Shown in pieces: positions 35,702-44,462 of a stretch of DNA of 64,000 bases. Location: the NCBI RefSeq assembly GCF_900113275.1, contig NZ_FOOU01000001.1, positions 372,001-436,000 of the forward strand, given 5' to 3'. This stretch comes from Neptunomonas qingdaonensis. Lineage in GTDB: Bacteria > Pseudomonadota > Gammaproteobacteria > Pseudomonadales > Balneatricaceae. The first letter of the stretch is position 1; each line of letters begins with the position of its first letter. A program made the translations under genes and the position numbers. Under the pieces are notes generated by a model. That model was given only the letters and a program-made list of their open reading frames with translations, did not search any database and was not told the origin of the DNA.

Positions 35702-36438
35702 ACGCTGCTCTCCTTATTGATGAACATTTTTCGCGCTAAAATGGCGCTGCATATTAACCAGGCCGTAGCCAGTCCATACCATTGCACGGCATAGCCAGTA
35801 TGGCGTTGCGGAGGCAGGACAACGGGTTTCCATGTGAGAGTAAGCTCGGGTATGACCTGGCTCACTGGACGAAACAGCCACTCAGAAACAGGCGTCTTGA
35901 GGGCGCTGGAGATTTTATGTAAATCAAGCTGTTGAATACGTTTTGGCCAGCTCTGCGTCCAGGTGTCGTCACCGAGTAACAGCGCTTTGGACGGCTTATC
36001 GGCATAAGCAATAACATTCAGTGCGCTATTGGGGAGTGTCAGGGAAGGTAAACGGTTCCTGTCGCTCGGTGCTGCTAACCATCCTAAACTGATCAATTGA
36101 ATATTTGCCTGATTGGTCTTTAATGCGGCAATGACTTCGTAGCCAACCTGCCCCTGCCATGTACGATTATCTAAAAAGAAATAGTGATCCGTTATCAGAT
36201 GGCCACTAAGCTCGACTTTGTCAAATAAGTGGATAGGAGTAGCGCTACTGTTTTGCTTAACCTCTGCTTGAGTAAACTGTAATAAAAGCTGCTCTTTTTC
36301 AGCGGCGCGCTGTAGTTGCCAGTTGCCTAAAAACAGGAGTAACGAGCAGATAAGCACAGCCTGCAGTGCGAGAATCCACTTGAATAGATTGCGCTGCCGG
36401 TCTTTACTATTGATATATCCGCATTGGAGGTTACTCAT
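35698..36438 (-). CDS. SURF1 family cytochrome oxidase assembly protein
   Basis: SURF1 proteins help insert haem A into subunit I. The 246-residue protein has the expected two membrane helices, one near the N-terminus (about 20-40, LFKWILALQAVLICSLLLFLG) followed by NWQLQRAAEKEQLL, and one near the C-terminus (YAVQWYGLATAWLICSAIL), with a periplasmic domain between them. The segments VELSGHLITDHYFFLDNRTWQGQVGYEVIAAL and VSLGWLAAPSDRNRLP are typical. Its ATG at 36438 abuts the ATG of the divergent DUF2909 gene at 36439, forming CATATG, so its ribosome-binding site and any promoter lie inside that gene. Confidence 0.93.
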   Translation of the reverse strand: MSNLQCGYINSKDRQRNLFKWILALQAVLICSLLLFLGNWQLQRAAEKEQLLLQFTQAEVKQNSSATPIHLFDKVELSGHLITDHYFFLDNRTWQGQVGYEVIAALKTNQANIQLISLGWLAAPSDRNRLPSLTLPNSALNVIAYADKPSKALLLGDDTWTQSWPKRIQQLDLHKISSALKTPVSEWLFRPVSQVIPELTLTWKPVVLPPQRHTGYAVQWYGLATAWLICSAILARKMFINKESSV

Positions 36439-36645
36439 ATGATCAAGATCCTGCTGTTACTACTGTTTCTTGGGGCCGTCGTTAGTCTTTTTAGTGGCCT
36501 GTTTTTTCTTATCAGGGATGGTGGATCATCCCGCCGTATTGTCTATTCCTTGTATCTGCGTGTGCTGTTTTGCGTGCTGCTGTTAGCCTTAGTCGTCTAT
36601 GGTTTTTTCAGTGGTCAGTTAGTCTCACATGCTCCTTGGCTTTAA
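36439..36645 (+). CDS. DUF2909 twin-transmembrane protein
   Basis: A 68-residue protein with two hydrophobic helices (about 2-23 and 38-58) separated by the basic turn IRDGGSSRRIVYSLYLRV, the DUF2909 pattern. The start ATG at 36439 has a perfect GGAGG at 36426-36430, better than an earlier frame extension. It is on the opposite strand to the oxidase operon, lying between coxC and surf1, and its stop is 14 bases from the coxC stop. DUF2909 genes occur in this position in other pseudomonad-like genomes, so an oxidase-related role is likely but unproven. Confidence 0.88.
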   Translation: MIKILLLLLFLGAVVSLFSGLFFLIRDGGSSRRIVYSLYLRVLFCVLLLALVVYGFFSGQLVSHAPWL

Positions 36646-36659
36646 CCAGACGCTATGTC

Positions 36660-37541
36660 CTAAAATACGTAAACAAACAGGAATAAGCCGACCCATACGA
36701 CATCTACAAAGTGCCAGTACCAAGCAACGGCCTCGAAACCAAAGTGGTTTTCAGGCGTAAAGTGACCTTTCAAAACACGTAGCCAGATGATAATCAGCAT
36801 CAATGTTCCTAATGTGACATGCAGGCCATGAAAACCCGTCAACATGAAGAAGGTCGCACCGTAAATTCCTGAGTGCAGTGTTAACCCTAACTCCTGATAT
36901 GCCTCTACATATTCCATGATTTGGAAAGATAAAAAGATGATACCCAATAGAATTGTCAGGCCGTGCCAGAGGACGATAGCCTTGCGGCGACCTGCTTTCA
37001 GAGCGTGATGCGCCAATGTAATAGTGAAGCTGGACGAAATAAGAATAGCGGTATTAATCAGCGGCAGGTGCCAGGGGTCGATAACCGCAGTAGCGCCTGG
37101 AAATTTTTCCATATCGGGGGTGGTGAGCAATGGCCACTGTGCTTCGAAGCCTTGCCAGAGCATATTGCTGACGCCTTTTTCACCTTCACCACCTAGCCAC
37201 GGAACGGCCAGTGTGCGTACATAAAAAAGTGCACCGAAGAAAGCGATAAAAAACATCACTTCTGAAAAGATAAACCAGCTCATACCCCATCGAAAGGAAA
37301 GGTCTGCCTGAGGGCTGTATTTTCCATCCATGCTCTCATTAATCACATGGCGGAACCAGCCGATGAGTATCAGACTCATCATAAAGGCGCCGGACAAGAG
37401 CAGTACTAATCCTGTTCCTCCGGTTTGAGTTTTGAGTCCATTAATCAGAGTGCCGGCACCATAAGCTAACAGGAATAGGGCTATAGAGGCTAAGATCGGC
37501 CAGCGGCTTTGCGCGGGTACATAGTAAGTCTCATGACTCAT
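36660..37541 (-). CDS. coxC: Cytochrome c oxidase subunit III
   Basis: Subunit III binds to the catalytic core, holds phospholipids and stabilises proton pumping. The 293-residue protein has seven predicted helices. Typical segments are YYVPAQSRWPILASIALFLLAYG at the N-terminus, FRHVINESMDGKYSPQ, SWFIFSEVMFFIAFFGALFYVR with the conserved Glu, FHGLHVTLGTLMLIIIWLR and the C-terminal FGFEAVAWYWHFVDVVWVGLFLFVYVF. It overlaps ctaG by four bases (ATGA). The order coxB-coxA-ctaG-coxC is standard for this oxidase class. Confidence 0.97.
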   Translation of the reverse strand: MSHETYYVPAQSRWPILASIALFLLAYGAGTLINGLKTQTGGTGLVLLLSGAFMMSLILIGWFRHVINESMDGKYSPQADLSFRWGMSWFIFSEVMFFIAFFGALFYVRTLAVPWLGGEGEKGVSNMLWQGFEAQWPLLTTPDMEKFPGATAVIDPWHLPLINTAILISSSFTITLAHHALKAGRRKAIVLWHGLTILLGIIFLSFQIMEYVEAYQELGLTLHSGIYGATFFMLTGFHGLHVTLGTLMLIIIWLRVLKGHFTPENHFGFEAVAWYWHFVDVVWVGLFLFVYVF

Positions 37542-38140
37542 AATGTGTTCCTCCCTGTGCTATTGGGTTGAGCTGATTTAGATAAGAGATCGCTTTCAGC
37601 GGCTTTTGTCGAGGTAATATCGAAGAGTGTGTAGGACAAAGTAATTGTGCTGATGTAGGTGGGTAATTCCGGATCGATGACAAATAGTAATGGCATTTCT
37701 CTGGTTTCGAGGCTGTCCAGGGGCTGTCGATCAAAGCAAAAACAATTGACTTTATGCAGATATTGGGCAGCTTCTGACGGAGATACGGATGGAATGGCCT
37801 GCGCTACCATTTTTTCAGACGTGGGATTGTGTGCCAGATAAGCCGCCTGCTTACTTTCACCCGGATAGACAGTCACCATGGGCGATAGAGCCCGGAACTC
37901 CCACGGCATCGATTCATTGTTGACAGCTATCATCTGTACGCGAATGGTTCTGTTCTTATCACTGCCTGTGGGTGCATTCGGTCCGGTGTTCAATACCTTG
38001 CCATTCAACCCGGTGATCCGACAAAAAACATCATAAAGCGGCACTAAAGCAAAGCCGAAGCCAAACATCAGCACACAACTCAATATGAGTGTGCGTACCA
38101 TGGATCGGTTTTTTTGCTGAGCTGATTTCACCGGCTTCAT
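37538..38140 (-). CDS. ctaG: Cytochrome c oxidase assembly protein CtaG (Cox11 family)
   Basis: CtaG delivers copper to the CuB site of subunit I. The 200-residue protein has one N-terminal helix (about 12-32, LILSCVLMFGFGFALVPLYDVFCRITG) and a periplasmic domain with the copper-binding KVNCFCFDRQPL near residues 129-140 (CxC), and the C-terminal PTYISTITLSYTLFDI typical of Cox11. The segment VTVYPGESKQAAYLAHNPT is also conserved. It lies 10 bases downstream of coxA and overlaps coxC by four bases. Confidence 0.96.
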   Translation of the reverse strand: MKPVKSAQQKNRSMVRTLILSCVLMFGFGFALVPLYDVFCRITGLNGKVLNTGPNAPTGSDKNRTIRVQMIAVNNESMPWEFRALSPMVTVYPGESKQAAYLAHNPTSEKMVAQAIPSVSPSEAAQYLHKVNCFCFDRQPLDSLETREMPLLFVIDPELPTYISTITLSYTLFDITSTKAAESDLLSKSAQPNSTGRNTL

Positions 38141-38149
38141 TGAAGATAC

Positions 38150-39730
38150 CTACTTTACTTCAGGGGGTGTCGAGAAGGTGTGATAGGGAGCAGGCGAAGG
38201 AATAGTCCATTCCAGTCCATGCGGTTCATCCCATACTTCAGATGTGGCAGGACTGCCTCCACGGATAGTTTTAATAATCAGTACCAGAAAAATGAGTTGC
38301 GAAAACCCAAAGATAAAAGCACCGATGGAGGCGACCATGTTGAAGTCTGCAAACTGCAGTGCGTAATCAGGTATGCGACGTGGCATCCCGGCTAAGCCGA
38401 TAAAGTGCATCGGAAAAAATGTCAGGTTTACACCGATAAAACTACACCAGAAATGTACTTTTCCCATCGTTTCCGGGTAGTAGTGCCCTGTCCATTTTGG
38501 CAGCCAGTAATACACTCCCGCCATGATGGCAAATACGGCCCCGGGTACTAAAACGTAATGAAAATGAGCGACCACAAAGTAGGTATCGTGATATTGAAAA
38601 TCCGCAGGAGCAATCGCCAGCATCAGACCGGAAAATCCGCCTATCGTGAAAAGCACCACAAAAGCGATAGCAAATAACATGGGTGTTTCAAAGGTCATTG
38701 AGCCACGAAACATAGTAGCGACCCAGTTGAAAACTTTAACACCGGTAGGAACCGCGATAAGCATGGTGGCGTACATAAAGAACAGTTCGCCCATTAACGG
38801 CAGGCCGACCGTAAACATATGGTGGACCCAAACGATAAACGAGAGAAAAGCGATCGATGACGTGGCATAGACCATGGAGCTGTAACCGAACAGCCGCTTT
38901 CGCGCAAAGGTAGGAATGATCTCACTCACAATCCCGAAGGCCGGCAAGATCATGATGTAAACTTCCGGATGGCCAAAGAACCAGAAAATATGTTGAAATA
39001 ATACAGGGTCACCACCGCCAGCCGCATTGAAGAAGCTGGTACCAAAGTGGATATCCATCAGCATCATGGTGACGACACCTGCCAGAACTGGCATGACTGC
39101 GATTAACAAGAAAGCCGTGATTAGCCACGTCCAGACGAACAGTGGTAGTTTCATCATCGTCATGCCAGGGGCGCGCATATTCAGGATGGTTGCGATAATG
39201 TTGATGGCACCCATAATGGAGCTGATCCCCATCATATGTACGGCAAAAATGAAGTAAGTAACACTCGGAGGAGCATAAGTAGTGGACAAGGGAGCATAAA
39301 ATGTCCAGCCAAAGTTAGGTGCGCCGCCCTCCATAAAGAGCGTGCTGAGCATCATGGCAAACGCGAAAGGCAGAATCCAGAAGCTCCAGTTGTTCATCCG
39401 GGGTAGCGCCATATCGGGTGCGCCGACCATCATCGGTAACATCCAGTTAGCTAAGCCGACAAAGGCGGGCATGACGGCACCAAACACCATGATGAGTCCG
39501 TGCATGGTGGTCATTTGATTAAAGAATTCAGGCTGTATCAACTGTAAACCGGGTTGGAATAGCTCTGCTCTTATCATCAGCGCCATACAACCCCCGGTCA
39601 GGAACATAGCAAAGCTGAACCATAAATAGAGGGTGCCAATATCTTTGTGATTAGTGGTGTAGAGCCAGCGGGTTAAACCGGCTGCCGGACCGTGATGTTC
39701 TGTATGCTCAACCTTTGCCATGGTATTCAT
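38150..39730 (-). CDS. coxA: Cytochrome c oxidase subunit I (aa3 type)
   Basis: This is the catalytic subunit carrying haem a and the haem a3-CuB centre. Two ATGs adjoin. I chose the one at 39730 because it lies six bases from GGAGG, the other only three. The 526-residue protein has 12 helices. The low-spin haem ligands include TMHGLIMVFG. The CuB and cross-linked His-Tyr segment is FFGHPEVYIMILPAFG, then IVWVHHMFTVG, and the a3 ligands are in HDTYFVVAHFHYVLVPGAVF. It lies eight bases after coxB. All catalytic residues visible to me are present. Confidence 0.98.
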   Translation of the reverse strand: MNTMAKVEHTEHHGPAAGLTRWLYTTNHKDIGTLYLWFSFAMFLTGGCMALMIRAELFQPGLQLIQPEFFNQMTTMHGLIMVFGAVMPAFVGLANWMLPMMVGAPDMALPRMNNWSFWILPFAFAMMLSTLFMEGGAPNFGWTFYAPLSTTYAPPSVTYFIFAVHMMGISSIMGAINIIATILNMRAPGMTMMKLPLFVWTWLITAFLLIAVMPVLAGVVTMMLMDIHFGTSFFNAAGGGDPVLFQHIFWFFGHPEVYIMILPAFGIVSEIIPTFARKRLFGYSSMVYATSSIAFLSFIVWVHHMFTVGLPLMGELFFMYATMLIAVPTGVKVFNWVATMFRGSMTFETPMLFAIAFVVLFTIGGFSGLMLAIAPADFQYHDTYFVVAHFHYVLVPGAVFAIMAGVYYWLPKWTGHYYPETMGKVHFWCSFIGVNLTFFPMHFIGLAGMPRRIPDYALQFADFNMVASIGAFIFGFSQLIFLVLIIKTIRGGSPATSEVWDEPHGLEWTIPSPAPYHTFSTPPEVK

Positions 39731-39740
39731 CATCAGCCTC

Positions 39741-40865
39741 CTATTGCTTAGCAGCCATTTTTAATTCATCGATGGCGGCAGGTTCCACCTTGTCGCCGCT
39801 ATCATTACCCCAGGCATTACGTTCATACGTGATGACAGCCGCAAGGTCGACGGCGCTGAGTTGTTCGCGGAATGCCTGCATGGCGGAGCCCGCCTTACCG
39901 TTTAGCACGATATCGATGTGCTGACTGATGTCGCCGGTTGCTATGCTGCTACCCTTGATTGCCGGGAATACATTAGGGATACCTTCCCCGTTTATCTGGT
40001 GGCAAGCCGCACATGCGGTTTTGTAAACTGCTTCGCCTTTACTCATCAGTTCTTCCATGCTGATGCTTTGTTTAGCTGATGCGATCTCCTGGGCTTTGAT
40101 GTTTTTCATCTCAGCAAGCCACAGCTCGTATTCTGCCTGGGGTCTGACATCGACGACTATCGGCATAAACCCATGGTATGTGCCACATAGCTCTGTACAC
40201 TGGCCGCGGTAAATGCCGGGTTCGGGGACATTGGTCCAGGATTCATTAATAAAACCAGGAATAGCATCTTTTTTGACTGCGAAAGCGGGAACCCACCAGC
40301 TGTGGATAACATCGACGGAGGTGATGAGGAAGCGAATTTTTTTACCTGCAGGGATAACCAGTGGATTATCGACTTCCAGCAAGTAATTTTCGCCTTTTTC
40401 GGACTCGTTGTTGATCTGTTCTTTGGGTGTAGTGGTATTAGAGAAAAAGTCGACATCTTCTCCAAGATACTGATAGCGCCATTTCCATTGGTAACCGGTG
40501 ACCTGAATATCGATATCAGCGTCAGAAGGGTCGTACATTTTTACCAGAGTTGCGGTGGCAGGAATGGCCATGGCGATGAGAATGGCAAAGGGAACCAGTG
40601 TCCAGATAATCTCAACTAAGGTGTTTTCATGGAAGTGGTGGGCTTGTGCGCCCCGGGATTGACGGTGGTGGAATATTGACCAAAACATTACGCCAAATAC
40701 CACAACGCCGATGGCTACACAGATCCAGAAAATAATCATGTGCAGATCAAAGACTGATTGGCTGATTTCAGTCACGCCACGGGGCATATTGAGTCCCCAC
40801 TCTGCGTGGGCACATGAAATGCTACTTATCGATATAAGTAACGTTATTAGTCTGGTTACTTTCAT
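39741..40865 (-). CDS. coxB: Cytochrome c oxidase subunit II with fused cytochrome c domain (caa3 type)
   Basis: I use ATG 40865, with AAGGGGAA upstream. A GTG precedes it by one codon. A signal peptide (about 1-22, ending CAHAEW) is followed by two helices and the CuA domain, whose ligands are in VIHSWWVPAF and GQCTELCGTYHGFMPIVV (C-x3-C, H, M). The C-terminal 100 residues form a class I cytochrome c with CAACHQINGEG and the Met ligand in KAGSAMQAF. A covalently attached haem c in subunit II marks a caa3-type oxidase, so it may accept electrons directly from the complex III side. It is the first gene of the operon. Confidence 0.96.
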   Translation of the reverse strand: MKVTRLITLLISISSISCAHAEWGLNMPRGVTEISQSVFDLHMIIFWICVAIGVVVFGVMFWSIFHHRQSRGAQAHHFHENTLVEIIWTLVPFAILIAMAIPATATLVKMYDPSDADIDIQVTGYQWKWRYQYLGEDVDFFSNTTTPKEQINNESEKGENYLLEVDNPLVIPAGKKIRFLITSVDVIHSWWVPAFAVKKDAIPGFINESWTNVPEPGIYRGQCTELCGTYHGFMPIVVDVRPQAEYELWLAEMKNIKAQEIASAKQSISMEELMSKGEAVYKTACAACHQINGEGIPNVFPAIKGSSIATGDISQHIDIVLNGKAGSAMQAFREQLSAVDLAAVITYERNAWGNDSGDKVEPAAIDELKMAAKQ

Positions 40866-40868
40866 CAC

Positions 40869-41182
40869 AGGTTCCCCTTCCGGGTCATAGCCTGTTTGAA
40901 ATCAGTCCACTAGGGGCGCTGTAAACAACGTTTTGGCGGTAGAATTTTACGTAGTATCAGCCATTAACGCTGTAACTTCTGCAACGTCGGTAGTGACGGG
41001 TTTCAATCAGGTTTGAAGGCCCGAGTTCCATCCCATCTTTTGTTATTATTCGTCCGTTTCTGTGGCTCAGTATAGCAGTCAGGTATTAATGTAAGTCAAT
41101 AAAATAAATGGTTAAAAATTTTATTTTGTTATATATATGCTAATTATGCAGCCAAAAGAGATCATTGTGCTGTTAAATGGCA
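40869..41182. promoter_or_regulatory. Intergenic region upstream of coxB
   Basis: About 314 bases without a recognised gene. It must hold the cox operon promoter, which I cannot place confidently. The A/T-rich left part has an inverted repeat AATAAAAT (41099-41106) / ATTTTATT (41118-41125) and a run ATATATAT. No FNR- or ArcA-type site was clear. Confidence 0.35.
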
Positions 41183-41470
41183 TTATGCACCAGCGAGTGA
41201 TAGCGCCCATCGCGTCAGTAAAATCACGGCTATGATAAAAACGATCAGCGCGACAAAACCCAGGAAAGCGAATTTCCATGCACTGCCTTTGTTGAAATCG
41301 CGCTGGTGATTCTGCTCAGATTGAACGCCAAAAATGGCAGCCAGGACACTTAAAAACATCTTCCATAGAGAAGGGCTGTTTTGTGATAAGCGCTTTGAAA
41401 AGTGTTTTGAACAATCTTTTGAACAATGTTGAGTCAGTAGCAAAAAGTGCTGTGAGATAAATGTGAACAT
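41183..41470 (-). CDS. DUF2970 small membrane protein
   Basis: The C-terminal 60 residues match DUF2970: LWKMFLSVLAAIFGVQSEQNHQRDF, a charged turn and then one strong helix (AFLGFVALIVFIIAVILLTRWAL). The open frame of 95 residues from 41470 has an atypical Cys/Ser/Lys-rich N-terminus. Family members usually start 7-12 residues before the LWKM-like segment, so the true start may lie further in, at about 41395 or 41359, possibly with a non-ATG codon. Function is unknown. It lies between the oxidase promoter region and the EamA exporter gene on the same strand as both. Confidence 0.78.
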   Translation of the reverse strand: MFTFISQHFLLLTQHCSKDCSKHFSKRLSQNSPSLWKMFLSVLAAIFGVQSEQNHQRDFNKGSAWKFAFLGFVALIVFIIAVILLTRWALSLAGA

Positions 41471-41574
41471 AATAGTCTCCAGAGATCAGATTAATCATCA
41501 CACTGTTAAATCTCAGGCTATCGCTAAATATCCGGTATTGCCAGTATTACCTGAAGACTTACTTGAATATTAGT

Positions 41575-42456
41575 TTAGTTGGCGCTTTTACGTTTTTGTT
41601 TTTGTTCATAGAGTGCCGCCATTGTATTGGCAAAAATGGCAGTCAGAATAATGCTACCGCCCAGCAATGTGCGCGCTGGTGTTTCTTCTCCTATCGCTAG
41701 CCAAACCCACACGGGTCCGAGGATGGTTTCGATTAACAGAAATAAGCTGACTTCAGCCGAGGGAATAAACCGCGGAGCCAGCATCAGTAGCCATGTGGCC
41801 AGTGGCATCTGAACTAACCCCATAATAGCTAACCAAAGATAGCTGTTAGCAGGCAAGCTCATGGGAGAGGCCAGAGGTATCGCCATTAATCCTGCAATTG
41901 CGCCGGACAGCGCTATGATCGGTAGTAAGGGTAACCCGGAATAACGACGTAACAGTGTCAGGACGATGCCCATGAATAAGGCAAGACACAGAGCCGCTAT
42001 GTCTCCTTGCCAGCCACTACTGTTAAAGGAACCCGCAAAAATGGTGATGACACCAATAAAGCTGGCGATGATAGCCAGTAATACTCTGGGTTTAATAGGT
42101 TCGTGCAGGAAAAGGCGTGAAAAAATGGCTGCAAATAATGGCGAGCTGGCAAGAATTACAACGGTATTTGCCGTGCTGGTGTTGCTGATAGAAAAGACAA
42201 ATAAAAGGGTATTAATGCCATATAATGCAGCAATGAGTGCCGCTAAAAGCCAATGTGCCCGATTGTTTGGCCACTGGATTCGTTGGCGTTTGAAGAGAGT
42301 CAGGGTCGTGAACACCAGGCAAATTAACCAACCTCTCCAGAAAACAACATCCCATGATGATACGCCGGACAAACGGATAAGCATGGCGTCAAAGCTAAGA
42401 ATAAGGACACCGATGGATGCAAGGATCATGCCTTTTTGCTGGAGTGTTTGTTGCAA
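41575..42456 (-). CDS. DMT superfamily (EamA) metabolite exporter
   Basis: A 293-residue inner-membrane protein with ten predicted helices made of two EamA repeats of five. The first begins GMILASIGVLILSFDAMLIRLS and includes FWRGWLICLVFTTLTL. The second half begins near AALCLALFMGIVLTLLRR and includes PSAEVSLFLLIETILGPVWVWLAIGE, the usual end of the second repeat. EamA proteins export amino acids, drugs or other metabolites, and the substrate cannot be told from sequence. The C-terminal tail is basic (QKQKRKSAN). It is divergent from the unknown repeat-containing protein gene, with only 52 bases between the two starts. Confidence 0.9.
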   Translation of the reverse strand: MQQTLQQKGMILASIGVLILSFDAMLIRLSGVSSWDVVFWRGWLICLVFTTLTLFKRQRIQWPNNRAHWLLAALIAALYGINTLLFVFSISNTSTANTVVILASSPLFAAIFSRLFLHEPIKPRVLLAIIASFIGVITIFAGSFNSSGWQGDIAALCLALFMGIVLTLLRRYSGLPLLPIIALSGAIAGLMAIPLASPMSLPANSYLWLAIMGLVQMPLATWLLMLAPRFIPSAEVSLFLLIETILGPVWVWLAIGEETPARTLLGGSIILTAIFANTMAALYEQKQKRKSAN

Positions 42457-42508
42457 AACATGGCCCTGTCGTCAGTAGTCTCGAAAGAACGAAGGAGAGT
42501 AGCTGAGT

Positions 42509-43105
42509 ATGAGTACCGATACCAGTCAGAATCAAGCAGCAGGTTCTGCCGATCATCTTAATGATTGTTTGGGAAGCACAACAGCCCAGATAGTGCTTTA
42601 TATTGCAAATCGCCCCGTGCTTTCTTCTGCTATGCACCGGGGCGAAGAATTCTCAGCGGCGGAGTTGATTTTACTCAATGGTAACCATTGGCGAAAAATA
42701 CTCACTATTTTTGCTAAATTGGCATCGCCTGATGGTGATTGGCGTGCCTATCGTGACTTTTCTTTATTACACCAAAGAGAAGCTATCTGTTTTTCAGATA
42801 AGTTAGTCGACAGTGCGACTATACATCTGGTTGCAGGTAAGGCCAGTTGGGCACGCCTGGGGCTTTATATGGAGGAGTCTCAACTAATAAAAGAGTCTCA
42901 ACTAATAAAAGAGTCTCAACCAATAAAAGAGTCTCAACTAATAAAAGAGTCTCAACCCCTAAAAGGGTTTCAACCGTTAGATGCAGAGCAGCGGGTATGG
43001 ATCAGAGGTAATATGATTTGCACGCCTTATTTTGATTATCGGCAATGTCCGAATGCGTTGATTGACATCGTACAACAGAGGATACACGATCTGATTGACT
43101 CATAA
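42509..43105 (+). CDS. Unknown protein with an in-frame hexapeptide tandem repeat
   Basis: I do not recognise this 198-residue protein. It has no signal peptide or membrane helix. The first 120 residues look like a compact soluble domain with LNDCLGSTTAQIVLYIANRPVL, WRAYRDFSLLHQREAICFSD and HLVAGKASWARLGLYMEE. Residues 123-158 are five copies of ESQ(L/P)(I/L)K plus a degenerate sixth, from an 18-bp DNA repeat. The C-terminal part (VWIRGNMICTPYFDYRQCPNALIDIVQQRI) appears globular again. The start ATG at 42509 has GGAGAG upstream. The repeat may be an expandable linker. It is divergent from the EamA exporter gene. Confidence 0.75.
   Translation: MSTDTSQNQAAGSADHLNDCLGSTTAQIVLYIANRPVLSSAMHRGEEFSAAELILLNGNHWRKILTIFAKLASPDGDWRAYRDFSLLHQREAICFSDKLVDSATIHLVAGKASWARLGLYMEESQLIKESQLIKESQPIKESQLIKESQPLKGFQPLDAEQRVWIRGNMICTPYFDYRQCPNALIDIVQQRIHDLIDS
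42875..42982 (+). repeat. 18-bp coding minisatellite
   Basis: Units GAGTCTCAACTAATAAAA repeat head to tail five times with one or two base changes (positions 42875, 42893, 42911, 42929, 42947), then a more diverged unit from 42965. The unit is a multiple of three, so gain or loss of copies keeps the frame. Confidence 0.95.
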
Positions 43106-43290
43106 ATCCAGCGCTTATCTGCGACATTATCGATACTTTACATTTTATTTTAAAAATAGTTCAAATTTTCTCCACAAATATGTGACTTTAGGCTAGATTG
43201 TTGTATCTAAGCTTTTAAAGGCCCTGCTTAATAGGATATAAGTAGGGTGTCTAATATTAGTGTCTTAGGACCGAAAAGGAGAGTCGATAG

Positions 43291-44439
43291 ATGAAATCCA
43301 ATAAATTAGCCCTTGTTATTGCTACAGTAGTTGCCGGCAGCAGTGCTTCAATGGCTATGGCAGAAAACGTTACTTTGTTTGACTATGAAGAAGCTAGTTC
43401 TGCATACGAAGATGCGTACATTAACGCAAACTTTGACGCGAAAAGCGGTAATCAGGATCAGTCCAGTTATGATCTGGATTTGAGTTTAGATTTCGAAAAA
43501 GTACTTTCTACGCCTGACAGAAACACTGCGTTTAGCTTTGATGGTGAAACTACAAAGTCACGTGGCGGCAATGCTGCTGATAAAAGCGTTTCCAATTATC
43601 AGGCATTCGGTTCTGTGCAAGTGGATAACTATTTCGAACCAAACAGTAACGGTGCATTCTGGTATGGTAAGGGCGATGTAGGCCTGCAGAAAGGTGCGGA
43701 TGATCCTCGGATTACAGCAACACTGGGTCTTGGTTATGGGCGTGTCGTTAATGTGACGCCAATGGCACGGGCTATCCGTATGGTTGAAGCCTTAACCGAA
43801 CGTAACATTCTGACACAAACACCGTCTTTAGCAGCCTATAAGGCTGTTGCGAATATTATCGCTCGCGAAGATGAGTATCGCTCTAAGTACGGCGCAGAAG
43901 ATTATGAAATCAACTGGATCCAGGACATTGAAGCTGCTCTGGGTGGTGGTATCGGCGCGGCAGGTGCTATTAAGTCATATGATGTACTGGTAAACGAGCG
44001 TCTTTCTACGCGTAAACACGGCTGGTTAGTGCGTGCCGGTGTTGGTGCTGTATTAAAAGACTATGATGGTTCTGATGGTAATCCATTGCTTGAATTGGGT
44101 GCTGAATATCATCGTCCGTTGAGCAATGCGACTCAGTTTTCCAACGAAGCACTGTTAACTGCTATCTTGGATGATGATGACAACAGTTTTACTGTCACAA
44201 ACAACATGACTTTAACGCATGAGATTAGTGACCGTGTAGACTGGGAAAACTCTTGGGTACTGACTCACATTGATTATGAAAATGCAGAAGACGTGACTAA
44301 CAATGAGTTGTCATCGTCTTTCTATTATTATATCTCTAACTCGCTGAAATTTGACGTCACAGTCAGCTTGGAAGACTATGAAGCAAATGATGAGGTTGAT
44401 AAAAACTTATCTATGGGTCTGACTTACCGCTTGAAATAA
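43291..44439 (+). CDS. Predicted outer-membrane beta-barrel protein
   Basis: The 382-residue protein has a clear signal peptide (MKSNKLALVIATVVAGSSA, cleavage likely after AMA at about 24). The remainder shows alternating hydrophobic patterns rich in Tyr, Asn, Asp and Ser, as in beta-barrels (SYDLDLSLDFEKVL, VTNNMTLTHEI, SSFYYYISNSLKFDVTVSLEDY). An about 60-residue helical stretch near residues 160-220 (ARAIRMVEALTERNIL, SLAAYKAVANIIARED) interrupts it. The last residues are YRLK, not an aromatic C-terminus. The protein is very acidic, which may fit life in salt water. It resembles the DUF481-like salt-induced proteins only in general style, so I give no name. Confidence 0.72.
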   Translation: MKSNKLALVIATVVAGSSASMAMAENVTLFDYEEASSAYEDAYINANFDAKSGNQDQSSYDLDLSLDFEKVLSTPDRNTAFSFDGETTKSRGGNAADKSVSNYQAFGSVQVDNYFEPNSNGAFWYGKGDVGLQKGADDPRITATLGLGYGRVVNVTPMARAIRMVEALTERNILTQTPSLAAYKAVANIIAREDEYRSKYGAEDYEINWIQDIEAALGGGIGAAGAIKSYDVLVNERLSTRKHGWLVRAGVGAVLKDYDGSDGNPLLELGAEYHRPLSNATQFSNEALLTAILDDDDNSFTVTNNMTLTHEISDRVDWENSWVLTHIDYENAEDVTNNELSSSFYYYISNSLKFDVTVSLEDYEANDEVDKNLSMGLTYRLK

Positions 44440-44462
44440 GCAGTTCTGATTTTCCCCTTATT

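Noticed and set aside
42875-42982. 18-bp repeats as a CRISPR or integron site
   Set aside because: The units are contiguous, keep the reading frame, and have no spacers, integrase gene or attC-like fold.
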